A stretch of 19,942 bases of DNA, from assembly GCA_036525795.1 (NCBI GenBank), contig DATCZS010000020.1, forward strand, positions 1 to 19,942, given 5' to 3'. The translations under genes and the position numbers were made by a program. Numbering within the stretch: position 1 is the stretch's first letter; each line of letters opens with the position of its first letter. The notes beneath the pieces were generated by a model. It searched no databases and was not told the DNA's origin. It saw only the letters and a list, made by a program, of their open reading frames with translations. The DNA is from DATCZS01 sp036525795. GTDB taxonomy: Bacteria > Actinomycetota > Acidimicrobiia > Spongiisociales > ZC4RG35. This document shows positions 6,847 to 14,187 of this stretch, piece by piece.

Positions 6847-8037
6847 TCAGGAGCGAAGCTTGGGCCCCACCAGTCCGGCGATGTGGTCGCCGATGGCGAG
6901 AGACGCCGTGGCCGCCGGGGAGGGGGCATTGAGCACATGGACCGACCGATCCGTCTCGACGATGGAGAAGTCGTCCACCAGTGCCCCGTCCGGGGTGACC
7001 GCCTGGGCGCGGATGCCCGCTCCCCCCGGTTCGAGGTGCTCTGTCCGGATGGCGGGAAGGAGCGAGCGCGCCGAGCGCGCATAGGTCGATCGCCACGTCG
7101 ACCGCCACGCCTCGGCTGCCCCCGTTCGCCAGAACCGGCCGACGAGTCTGCGGAAGCCCGGGTAGGTCACCGTCTCCCACAGATCTCTCCAGTCCGGCCC
7201 CGCCCCGCGATAGTGCTCGCGCCCGAGCGCCAGCACCGCGTTCGGTCCCACCTCCACCGACCCGTCGACCCGCCGGGTGAAGTGCACCCCGAGGAACGGG
7301 AATCGCGGGTCGGGAACCGGATAGATCAGCGCCCGGACCAGGGGGGCCGCCTCGGGTGTCAGCGTGTAGTACTCGCCCCGGAACGGGACGATCTTCACCG
7401 GTGAGTCGAGACCGGCCATCTCGGCCACGCGATCGGAGTGGAGCCCGGCACAGTTGACCAGCATCGTCGCCCTGATCGGGCCGGCATCTGTGAGGATCTC
7501 GGCTCCGCTCGCCTCCAAGGAGATGGCGGTCACCCTGCGTCCGGTCAGGATCTCACCGGCGAGGTTGTCCGCCAGTCGCCGGGCCACGGCGGCGTAGTCG
7601 GCGACTCCCGCCTCGGGCACGTGGAGGGCCGCCACCCCGGTGGCCTCCGGCTCGAACTCGGCGATCTCCTCGGCGGCCAGCCGGCGAAGACCGATGAGAC
7701 CGTTCTCCGTTCCCCGCCGGAGGAGCTCTTCCATCGCCGGGATCTCCTCCGGACGGGTTGCGACGACGATCTTGCCGGAGCGGGCGAACGGCAGTCCCTC
7801 CGACTCGCAGAACTCGGCCATCCTTCTCTGGCCGGACACGCACAAGCGGGCCTTGAACGAACCCGGCTTGTAGTAGAGGCCGGAGTGGAGCACACCGCTG
7901 TTGTGCCCGGTCTGGTGGAACCCGACGGTCTCCTCTTTCTCCAGCACCACGATGGAGATGCCGGCGAACCGCTCCGCCAGGGCGGTGGCGGTGGCCAGCC
8001 CGACGATGCCCCCGCCGACCACGCACACGTCATACAT
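6847..8037 (-). CDS. lhgO: FAD-dependent L-2-hydroxyglutarate oxidase-like protein
   Basis: A 396-residue DAO-superfamily flavoprotein, expected to oxidise L-2-hydroxyglutarate or a related L-2-hydroxy acid to the 2-oxo acid. The FAD dinucleotide-binding loop is at the N-terminus (VVGGGIVGLATA, 6-17). The LhgO hallmark HQTGHNSGVLHSGLYYKPGS follows at residues 41-60. Other family-like stretches are the NCAGLHSDR segment and the C-terminal NAPSPAATASLAIGDHI. Length matches the family. It is the first gene of the minus-strand run and is divergent from ridA across 64 bp. The enzyme family call is firm, but substrate range in the family may be wider than 2-hydroxyglutarate. Confidence 0.86.
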   Translation of the reverse strand: MYDVCVVGGGIVGLATATALAERFAGISIVVLEKEETVGFHQTGHNSGVLHSGLYYKPGSFKARLCVSGQRRMAEFCESEGLPFARSGKIVVATRPEEIPAMEELLRRGTENGLIGLRRLAAEEIAEFEPEATGVAALHVPEAGVADYAAVARRLADNLAGEILTGRRVTAISLEASGAEILTDAGPIRATMLVNCAGLHSDRVAEMAGLDSPVKIVPFRGEYYTLTPEAAPLVRALIYPVPDPRFPFLGVHFTRRVDGSVEVGPNAVLALGREHYRGAGPDWRDLWETVTYPGFRRLVGRFWRTGAAEAWRSTWRSTYARSARSLLPAIRTEHLEPGGAGIRAQAVTPDGALVDDFSIVETDRSVHVLNAPSPAATASLAIGDHIAGLVGPKLRS

Positions 8038-8101
8038 CTCGCTTCTCCCGCCTCGGCTTCCGGCAGGTTTCTAGTCTCCACGACGGAGAGGAGCGAGCCG
8101 A

Positions 8102-8536
8102 ATGAGCCATCACTACGAGCACGTCCACGCCGAGGGGAACGATCCGAAGTTCAACATGCCATACACCGCCGCCATCAAAGTCACCGAGGGCAGGCTGGTC
8201 TTCGTCTCGGGGGTGACGGCGGCGCCGGTGTATCACAGCCATCCCCACGTCGCCGCAGAGTTCGACGACATCCCCGAAGACCCGGGGGAGCAGGCCGAGC
8301 GGGCGATGGACAACCTCGAGGCGGTGTTGGCGGCGGCGGGCGGAACGCTCACCGACGTCATCGATCTGACCCGGTTCATGGTGGCGGTGGGGAACAGCCA
8401 GGATGCCATCAACCGGGTGATGGCACGGCGTATGGGCGAGCACCGGCCCGCCAGCACCTCGGTGGAGGTGGTCCGTCTGGCCACCGATCCCCGTCTCGTC
8501 CTCGAACTGCGGGCGGTGGCGGTGGTGCCGAGTTGA
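8102..8536 (+). CDS. RidA family protein (enamine/imine deaminase-like)
   Basis: A 144-residue RidA/YjgF/Rid-superfamily protein. RidA itself hydrolyses reactive 2-aminoacrylate-type enamines formed by PLP enzymes. Visible features are the FVSG strand (34-37), QAERAMDNLEAVLAAAGGTLTD (64-85), and HRPASTSVEV with Arg115, which binds the carboxylate in RidA. ELRAVAVV supplies Glu135, the second active-site residue. The start ATG 8102 has GGAGAGGAG upstream. It is divergent from lhgO and ends in a hairpin shared with the convergent bicupin gene. A specialised Rid subfamily tied to the local pathway is more likely than general RidA, but this is inference. Confidence 0.87.
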   Translation: MSHHYEHVHAEGNDPKFNMPYTAAIKVTEGRLVFVSGVTAAPVYHSHPHVAAEFDDIPEDPGEQAERAMDNLEAVLAAAGGTLTDVIDLTRFMVAVGNSQDAINRVMARRMGEHRPASTSVEVVRLATDPRLVLELRAVAVVPS

Positions 8537-8562
8537 ATGTCCCCCACGCCGCGGGGGACATT
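8536..8562. terminator. Bidirectional hairpin between convergent ridA and bicupin genes
   Basis: A perfect 10-bp inverted repeat (AATGTCCCCC at 8536-8545 and its complement at 8553-8562) with a 7-nt loop sits between two stop codons only 28 bp apart. The AAT/ATT ends give a short U-stretch in either direction, so it could serve both genes. The U-tract is weak. Confidence 0.6.
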
Positions 8563-8564
8563 CC

Positions 8565-9458
8565 TCAGTCGAGGGCCTCGCGGAGATAGAGCCAGTCGCG
8601 GGCGAAGCGGTAGGAGTGGCGGGCCGGAGGCTGAGGGGCCTGGGTCTCCAGCCAGCGCACGATGCCCGGGCCCGGGTTGGAGAACTCGTGGACGCAGCCC
8701 ACTCCTGCGAACGCCACGTCACCCGGCTCGAGGGTGTACTCGACCCCGTCGAAGCGGGCGATCGTCGTTCCCTCCTCGATCATGTAGGTCTCTTCCAGCG
8801 GATGGTCGTGGGCGCCGGCGACTCCGCGCTCCTCGTACTGGACCATGAACATGGTCTGGAGGTGGGCGCCGAGGTCGGAGTCCACCATCATCTTGACGGT
8901 GATCCCGCTGTAGACGAGGAGCGCGGTGCGCATGCTGGCCGACACCGCCAGGAGATCCTGGGTCTGACGGCCGGCGTCCATGTTCGAAGGGGCGATGTGG
9001 CCGAACGAACGGGTGCGCGGATCGCGGGGGTCCACCGGGGTGGGCTCTCCGTCGGCCCCGGCTTCGACGAAGAACGTGTCACCCTCGAAGTCGGGCTGGG
9101 GCTGGGGAGCCAGCATGTCCGCCCACCGGGCCTCTTCCCGTCCGGCGTTGCGCCAGCGATGCGGACTGCCGACCGGGATGATGCCGTAGTCGCCCGGTGT
9201 GAGCCGGGTCGATCCCTCCACCGTCTCGACGACCACCTCGCCCGACAGGACGTAGAACGACTCCTCGAACGAATGCAGGTGCTGGTCGACCGACCCCCCC
9301 GGATCGAGATAGTTGACTCCGAAGCCCGTGTGGACCGCCCCAGGGGTGGTGTGGTCGACTGCCGCCCAGCGTCGGTACCCGGCGCTGCGACCGTCGAAGG
9401 CGCCCGGCACGACCGGCGCCGCCTCCGATGCCCGCTTGACGATGTGACGTGATTGCAT
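8565..9458 (-). CDS. Bicupin protein (two cupin_2 domains)
   Basis: A 297-residue protein with two complete cupin barrels, probably a metal-dependent (Mn/Fe/Ni) enzyme. Domain 1 carries His60, His62, Glu66 and His100; domain 2 carries His217, His219, Glu223 and His257. Both full 3-His-1-Glu metal sets are therefore intact. The two-barrel arrangement and length recall (S)-ureidoglycine aminohydrolase and other bicupins, but I see nothing that fixes the reaction. It is divergent from a paralogous bicupin gene, and the pair share a LacI-type operator whose nearer edge lies 24 bp upstream of this start codon. The shared C-terminal FAGVxxxHxFxN and RWxExQAPxPP pattern supports the paralogy. Confidence 0.82.
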   Translation of the reverse strand: MQSRHIVKRASEAAPVVPGAFDGRSAGYRRWAAVDHTTPGAVHTGFGVNYLDPGGSVDQHLHSFEESFYVLSGEVVVETVEGSTRLTPGDYGIIPVGSPHRWRNAGREEARWADMLAPQPQPDFEGDTFFVEAGADGEPTPVDPRDPRTRSFGHIAPSNMDAGRQTQDLLAVSASMRTALLVYSGITVKMMVDSDLGAHLQTMFMVQYEERGVAGAHDHPLEETYMIEEGTTIARFDGVEYTLEPGDVAFAGVGCVHEFSNPGPGIVRWLETQAPQPPARHSYRFARDWLYLREALD

Positions 9459-9481
9459 CTCGGCTCCTCCCGACCCGGGGA

Positions 9482-9495
9482 TTCAAACGTTTGCA
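9482..9495. promoter_or_regulatory. LacI-type operator between the divergent bicupin genes
   Basis: TTCAAACGTTTGCA contains the perfect 10-bp palindrome CAAACGTTTG (9484-9493) with the central CG typical of LacI/GalR-family operators. It lies 24 bp from one start codon and 67 bp from the other, so one repressor could control both genes. Near-identical sites occur at 10631 and 10688. The hexamer TAGCTT/TAAGCT at 9504-9510 fits TAnnnT on either strand and may hold the -10 elements, but no good -35 is visible. Confidence 0.78.
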
Positions 9496-9561
9496 GGAGG
9501 CGGTAGCTTAGTGGCGCCGCCTTCGGGCCCGAGGGCCGGGCGGACAGGACAGGAGGAACGG

Positions 9562-10446
9562 ATGGAACACGCGGCGCACGCTCACCGCTCGCCCCGAGCC
9601 CTCGTTCGGCCGGGTCAGGTGCGTTTCGAACCGGTCGACGGGGTGGCGGACGGGCTCGAGGTGGGGGTGATGGTGGGGAGGGAGCAGGGTGCCATCCACC
9701 TCGAGTCGGCGATCTCGCTCCTCCATCCGGGCGGACGCATCGGCGGCCACCGCCATCCTTTCGAGGAGTCGTTCTTCGTCCTCGAGGGGGAGGGGCTCTT
9801 CGCCGTCGGCGACCAGTCGTTCCGGCTTCGGGCCGGTGATTTCGGGTTCGCCCCCGTCGGCTACCCCCACGCCTGGGCCAACCCCGGCGACGGTCCGCTG
9901 CGCTGGCTGAGACTGCGCGCCCCCCAACCGCGTCCCATCGGCGACACGTATGCGACCTACCGCCATCCGGAGATGGCGGTGCCGGCCGACGGGGAGCGGA
10001 TCGAGGTCGAGTCGGCCCGCCAGCGCTACGTCGGTCACTTCGAGGACTCCCAGCTGCCGGCTCCCGGCCCGATCGCCATGCCGGGTTACGCCGGGTACAA
10101 CATCCGCAACGTGTCGATCAGGATGCTGGTCGATGCCCTCCTCGGGGCCAGGCACCACACGCTGTTCATCGTGCAGTTCGAGCCTTCCACCGTGCCGGAG
10201 GGGATGTCGGCCAAGGAGCATTTCCACCCCTTCGAGGAGGTGTACTACTTCACCCATGGGGCGGCGGACGGCCTCCTGGCAGGCGAGTCGGTGCATCCGG
10301 TAGACGGCGACTGCGTCTTCGCCGGCGTCAACACCTCGCACGGGTTCACCAACCGGGGCGACGTCCCGATGCGCTGGATCGAGGCGCAGGCCCCGATGCC
10401 TCCGTCGATGCACGGCACCCTGTTCGAGGCCGACTGGGCCCACTAG
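9562..10446 (+). CDS. Bicupin protein, paralogue of the divergent neighbour
   Basis: A 294-residue double-cupin protein, cytosolic, with both metal sites intact: His63, His65, Glu69 and His103 in domain 1, and His220, His222, Glu226 and His260 in domain 2. It shares several patterns with the divergent bicupin, including a HPFEE/HPLEE core in domain 2, CVFAGV against DVAFAGV, and RWIEAQAPMPP against RWLETQAPQPP. The two are diverged duplicates. The start is ATG 9562, preceded by AGGAGGAA, rather than 9511, which would lie within the control region. The reaction is unknown. Its position, and the shared operator motif with the transporter operon, tie it to the local catabolic pathway. Confidence 0.83.
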   Translation: MEHAAHAHRSPRALVRPGQVRFEPVDGVADGLEVGVMVGREQGAIHLESAISLLHPGGRIGGHRHPFEESFFVLEGEGLFAVGDQSFRLRAGDFGFAPVGYPHAWANPGDGPLRWLRLRAPQPRPIGDTYATYRHPEMAVPADGERIEVESARQRYVGHFEDSQLPAPGPIAMPGYAGYNIRNVSIRMLVDALLGARHHTLFIVQFEPSTVPEGMSAKEHFHPFEEVYYFTHGAADGLLAGESVHPVDGDCVFAGVNTSHGFTNRGDVPMRWIEAQAPMPPSMHGTLFEADWAH

Positions 10447-10630
10447 CGGGCGATCAGCCGCCGTCGGCCCCTGCCGTCTGCGTGCTCGCAGTCCGTCCGG
10501 GAACGGCATGCGGCTCCGGTGAGGATCCCGGCGCCGTCGGGGTGGATGGCGAACGGCGCGTTCACCACGTTGGCCCCGACCCATGCCCCCGACCCGGCTA
10601 CCCAAGACGACCGCCCTGGGTCCCGGCGCC

Positions 10631-10701
10631 TGCAATCGTTTGACAGGGGCCGCAGACCCGGCGCTTGACATGGGGCGCATGCCTGGGTTCAATCGTTTGC
10701 A
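10631..10701 (+). promoter_or_regulatory. Promoter of the ABC transporter operon with two LacI-type operators
   Basis: A perfect -35 TTGACA (10665-10670) and a -10 TTCAAT (10688-10693, 4 of 6 consensus) are separated by exactly 17 bp. The -10 is the first six bases of a LacI-like operator, TTCAATCGTTTGCA (10688-10701). A second operator copy, TGCAATCGTTTGAC (10631-10644), lies 57 bp upstream, centre to centre. It overlaps another TTGACA at 10640-10645. Repressor on the downstream site would block RNA polymerase directly, and the upstream copy could allow looping or strengthen binding. The transcript would start near 10700, about 40 nt before the lipoprotein gene, whose RBS is GGAGG at 10731-10735. 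Confidence 0.8.
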
Positions 10702-10740
10702 TTCGTGCCGGGACGGCATCGAACTACAGAGGAGGAAGAG

Positions 10741-12084
10741 ATGGGTCGAATTCGAGAGCGGCGGCGCACGTCTTGGGGCCTGGTCCTCGTGCTGGCGTTG
10801 GTGATCGCGGCATGCTCGGGTGGCGACGACGGGGCAGATGAGCCCGCCACGACCACCACGGCGGCTCCCGCAACCACCGCAGGAGGGTCCGAGGACACCA
10901 CGACCACGACCGAGGCGACGGCCGAGCCGTCCGGAGATCCGATCGTGATCGGAAGCACCCTGTCGCTCACCGGTGGACTGGCGCCGACGGCCGCCATCCA
11001 CAAGGTGGCGGGAGATCTGTTCGTCGAGCGCCTGAACGAGAACGGCGGCCTTCTGGGGCGTCCGGTCGAGTGGCTGGTGCTGGACGATGAGTCCACCCCC
11101 GACCGGGCGGCTGCGTTGTACGAGCGGCTCATCACCGAGGACGGCGTCGATCTGATCATCGGCCCCTATGGCACCGGCAACATCACCGCCGCCATGCAGG
11201 TGGCAGAGCGCTACGGCTACGTGTTCCCGCAGCACACCGGAAGCCTCACGTACGCCTTCAGTTACGAGTGCCAGTTCCCGGCGTGGCCCACGGGTCGCAA
11301 CCCGAACCTCACCAACCCGAACCTGGTCTACGACTCCCTCGATTCGTCGGGTGTCGACGTCAGTTCGGTGGCGTTCGTGGTCAGCCAGTTCCCGGGCACG
11401 ATGTTCATCGCCTACGGCCAGCCCGACACGGACGAGGGCGGGGCGGTCAAGATCGCCGAGGACCGCGGCTACGACGTGGTGCTCGACATCAACTACCCGC
11501 TCGGCACCACCGACTGGGCGCCGATCGCCGCCCAGGTGCGTGACGCCGACCCCGACTTCCTCTTCATGGGAGCCATCGGTGTCGACGGCCCGAACCTGAT
11601 CGCGGCGATGGACGCACTCGGCTACCGGCCGCCGAACATGTTCTTCCAGTGGCCGGCCCCCGGTCCGCTGCTCGGCGCCAACGCCGACGGAGCACTGTCG
11701 GTGACCGCATTCGAGCCGCATGCTCCCTTCACCGACAACCCGACCGACGCCGCCATCGCCGAGGCGTTCTCCGCTGCGGCCACCGAGGCAGGGTTGCCCT
11801 ATCCGGCCTTCGAGACGCAGGCGTCCGCATCCTGGGCGGCCTGGCAGATCCTCGTCGCCGGCGTGGAGGGTGCCGGTTCGCTCGACAACGGCGAGATGTG
11901 TGACTACCTGGTGAACAACCAGATCGAGACCGTGTTCGGCGAGGTCGACTTCGGCACGGAGTCGAACAACTACTACGGCGACATCTCGTATGTGAAGCAG
12001 ATCCAGGACGGCGACTGGTTCGTCGTGTACCCCACGGACAAGGCGGCTCCCGGCCGCAGCATCGTGGTCAACCCCGGCGAGTGA
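10741..12084 (+). CDS. ABC transporter substrate-binding lipoprotein (branched-chain amino acid type)
   Basis: A 447-residue type I periplasmic-binding-fold protein (Peripla_BP_6/LivJ-like) that captures the imported ligand outside the membrane. The N-terminus is a lipoprotein signal: RERRRTSW, a hydrophobic stretch (13-23), and lipobox VIAAC with Cys25. A Thr/Ala/Glu-rich low-complexity linker follows to about residue 65. The mature fold opens with IVIGSTLSLTGGL and contains DDESTPDRA and GPYGTGNITAAM. ATG 10741 is chosen over 10705 for the GGAGG spacing. LivJ-like proteins bind amino acids, amides, urea or aromatic acids, so the ligand is open. It heads the operon and is separated from the permeases by a large hairpin. 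Confidence 0.9.
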   Translation: MGRIRERRRTSWGLVLVLALVIAACSGGDDGADEPATTTTAAPATTAGGSEDTTTTTEATAEPSGDPIVIGSTLSLTGGLAPTAAIHKVAGDLFVERLNENGGLLGRPVEWLVLDDESTPDRAAALYERLITEDGVDLIIGPYGTGNITAAMQVAERYGYVFPQHTGSLTYAFSYECQFPAWPTGRNPNLTNPNLVYDSLDSSGVDVSSVAFVVSQFPGTMFIAYGQPDTDEGGAVKIAEDRGYDVVLDINYPLGTTDWAPIAAQVRDADPDFLFMGAIGVDGPNLIAAMDALGYRPPNMFFQWPAPGPLLGANADGALSVTAFEPHAPFTDNPTDAAIAEAFSAAATEAGLPYPAFETQASASWAAWQILVAGVEGAGSLDNGEMCDYLVNNQIETVFGEVDFGTESNNYYGDISYVKQIQDGDWFVVYPTDKAAPGRSIVVNPGE

Positions 12085-12100
12085 TCGTCGGTAGAGGACC

Positions 12101-12137
12101 GACCACCGCCCGACGGCTCAGCCGTCGGGCGGTGGTC
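12101..12137 (+). other. Strong intra-operon hairpin between binding-protein and permease genes
   Basis: A perfect 17-bp inverted repeat (GACCACCGCCCGACGGC and its complement) has a 3-nt TCA loop. It lies 16 bp after the binding-protein stop and 20 bp before the first permease ATG. No U-tract follows. In other transporter operons such hairpins protect the upstream mRNA or cause partial termination, so that binding protein exceeds permease. That role is inferred here. The hairpin may also partly occlude the permease RBS region. Confidence 0.75.
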
Positions 12138-12157
12138 CCTCACCCGGGGAAGATCCG

Positions 12158-13027
12158 ATGACCCTCTACGTCCAATCGATCGTCTCTGGCATCCTCGTCG
12201 GAGGCGTGTACGCGGTGATGTCCCTGGGCATGTCCCTCAGCTGGGGGGTGCTCAAGGTGATCAACCTCGTGCACTTCGCGTTCATCCTCTTCTCCGGGTA
12301 CGTCACCTACGAGCTCTCCACCACCTACGAGCTCGACCCCTTCGTGGCGATCCTGGTCGTCGTTCCGGTCTTCTTCCTGGCCGGGATGGCGCTGCAGTGG
12401 GCGTTCGAGAAGACCCGGATCAACGAGTTCGAGTCCCTTCTCGTGACGTTCGCGCTGCTGCTGATCTTCGAGTCGATCGCCCGCACGATCTGGTCGGCCG
12501 ACTTCCGCCAGATCCCTGCCGAACAGAATCCCTACGTGTCCGACGCGTGGTGGATCGGCGACATCGCGCTGCAGACCCCGCGTTTGGCGGGGTTCGTCGT
12601 GGCCGTGCTCGTCACCCTCCTCACGATGTTCCTGCTGGATCGCACCTACTTCGGCAAGGCCGTGCGCGCCCTGGCAGAGGATCGGGAGATGGCCGTGGCA
12701 TTCGGCATCGACAGCTCCCGGGTCTCGATCCTCCTGGCCGGGATGGCGGCCTCCTTCGCCGCCCTGGCGGGCGTGTTCATTGCCATGAGCCACGCGCTGA
12801 CCCCCGGGCTGGCGGTCGAATGGTTCGCGATCGTCTTCCCCGTCGTGATCCTGGGTGGCCTGGGGAGCACCAAGGGTTCGCTCGCCGCCGGAATCATCAT
12901 CGGCGTTGTCGCGGCCGTGGCCACGGTGGCGGCGGGGCCCTCGATGGCGCCGCTGATCACCTTCGTGATCCTCATCCTTACGCTGCTCTTCCGCCCGCAA
13001 GGCCTGTTCACCCGGGGTGCCGCATGA
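12158..13027 (+). CDS. ABC transporter permease, LivH type
   Basis: A 289-residue inner-membrane permease with about eight hydrophobic segments, beginning SGILVGGVYAVMSLGMSLSWG (10-30), typical of LivH. The cytoplasmic coupling segment GKAVRALAEDREMAVAFGID (166-185) matches the family's EAA-like loop that contacts the ATPases. The end, LITFVILILTLLFRPQGLF (266-284), is also characteristic. It follows the intra-operon hairpin and overlaps the next gene as ATGA, so the two permeases should be made in equal amounts. It forms the transport channel together with the LivM-type protein. Confidence 0.92.
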   Translation: MTLYVQSIVSGILVGGVYAVMSLGMSLSWGVLKVINLVHFAFILFSGYVTYELSTTYELDPFVAILVVVPVFFLAGMALQWAFEKTRINEFESLLVTFALLLIFESIARTIWSADFRQIPAEQNPYVSDAWWIGDIALQTPRLAGFVVAVLVTLLTMFLLDRTYFGKAVRALAEDREMAVAFGIDSSRVSILLAGMAASFAALAGVFIAMSHALTPGLAVEWFAIVFPVVILGGLGSTKGSLAAGIIIGVVAAVATVAAGPSMAPLITFVILILTLLFRPQGLFTRGAA

Positions 13028-14187
13028 ATCGCTATCTGCGGGGGGCGATCGCGTTCGTGGTGGCGGGAGCGGTTCTGTGGTTCTTCCCCAACCTGGCCGA
13101 AGCCGCCGACCTGCCGATCTTCTACCTGCTGTTCGCCTACTTCGTGTTCTTCTGGACGGCGCAGGCGTCCTCGTGGAACATGTTCACCGGGTACTCGGGG
13201 TACTTCAGCTTCGGGCAGGGTGCTTTCTACGGGGCGGGCGTGTACACCGCCGCAACCCTCACCGCCAAGCAGGGGTGGCCGCTGCTCGCCGCCGTCCCGG
13301 TCGGGGGCCTCATGGCGGCGGCGCTCGGCGTGTCCGTCGGGTTCGTGGTGTTCCGCCTGCGTCAGCTCCGGGGCGAGATCTTCGCCCTCCTCACCCTGGC
13401 CGTCGCATTCGTGGTCGCCGCATTCGCCCGAGTCGTCCCGTCGATCGACGGGGGCAACGGCATCCCCATGAACGACGTGGCGGTGCCGGAGTCGCTCGGC
13501 AGCTTCCCGGAGATGATGTACCGGATGGGATTGATCGTGGCCATGCTCACGCTGTTCGTCGCCTTCGCCCTGCGGCGCTCCCGGCTGGGGTGGGGGTTGT
13601 TCTCCATCAACGACGACGAGGACGTGGCAGAGGCGCTCGGTGTGCCCACGTTCAGGGCGAAGATGGCTGCGCTGGCGATCAGCACGTTCTTCGCCGGCCT
13701 CTCGGGGGCGGTCCACGCCATCCAGATCGGCTACGTCACCATCGAGGACGTGTTCAACGTCAGGGTCCCCCTGTTCGTGATCATCATGAGCGTGCTCGGC
13801 GGGATGCGCCACTGGATGGGGCCGGTGATCGGAGCCATGGTGATCTTCACTCTGACCGACCGCCTCAACCGGGCCGAGCTCGACGTCTTCGGCCAGACCA
13901 TCAATCTGGAGGCGTTCAACCAGATCATCATCGGCGGCCTCCTGATCCTCATGGTCCTGCTGGTGAAGGAAGGCCTGTATCGCCGCATCCAGACTCGGCC
14001 CTGGCTGGCCCTCGGCGGGCTCGCCTTCGGGGTGACGCTGGCCCTCGTGTTCGGGGGAGAGGCGTCACCCATCTCGAAGATGGCCGTCGGCATGGCCGGG
14101 GCGATCGCCGCAGTGCTGATTCCGTTCTATCGGCTGAGAAGATCGGCGGCGGCCGACCTCGAGGAGGCAGGGGAGGTCGTGCCGTGA
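13024..14187 (+). CDS. ABC transporter permease, LivM type
   Basis: A 387-residue inner-membrane permease. The diagnostic LivM segment GYSGYFSFGQGAFYGAGVY is at residues 57-75, and further hydrophobic helices continue to about residue 370. The coupling region around DDEDVAEALGVPTFRAK matches the family's cytoplasmic loop. After the usual RPQGL-like end (here VKEGLYRRIQTR) there are two extra hydrophobic stretches and an acidic tail, making it slightly longer than typical LivM. The start overlaps the LivH stop by 4 bp, and the stop overlaps the next GTG start by 4 bp. Confidence 0.92.
   Translation: MNRYLRGAIAFVVAGAVLWFFPNLAEAADLPIFYLLFAYFVFFWTAQASSWNMFTGYSGYFSFGQGAFYGAGVYTAATLTAKQGWPLLAAVPVGGLMAAALGVSVGFVVFRLRQLRGEIFALLTLAVAFVVAAFARVVPSIDGGNGIPMNDVAVPESLGSFPEMMYRMGLIVAMLTLFVAFALRRSRLGWGLFSINDDEDVAEALGVPTFRAKMAALAISTFFAGLSGAVHAIQIGYVTIEDVFNVRVPLFVIIMSVLGGMRHWMGPVIGAMVIFTLTDRLNRAELDVFGQTINLEAFNQIIIGGLLILMVLLVKEGLYRRIQTRPWLALGGLAFGVTLALVFGGEASPISKMAVGMAGAIAAVLIPFYRLRRSAAADLEEAGEVVP

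Noticed and set aside
5089..7404. A 771-codon open frame on the plus strand
   Set aside because: It is antisense to the SDR, HpsN-like and lhgO-like genes, all of which have clear motifs and overlaps. The translation has no recognisable domain.
9508..11721. A 737-codon open frame on the minus strand
   Set aside because: It lies antisense to the bicupin and binding-protein genes, has Arg/Gly/His-rich low-complexity composition, and spans the promoter and operators. It is a GC-rich shadow frame.
12397..13023. Upstream extension of the LivM-type reading frame
   Set aside because: The extra residues are an out-of-frame translation of the LivH gene. The true start is ATG 13024 in the ATGA overlap. 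The same reasoning removes the extensions before 14184 and 15612.
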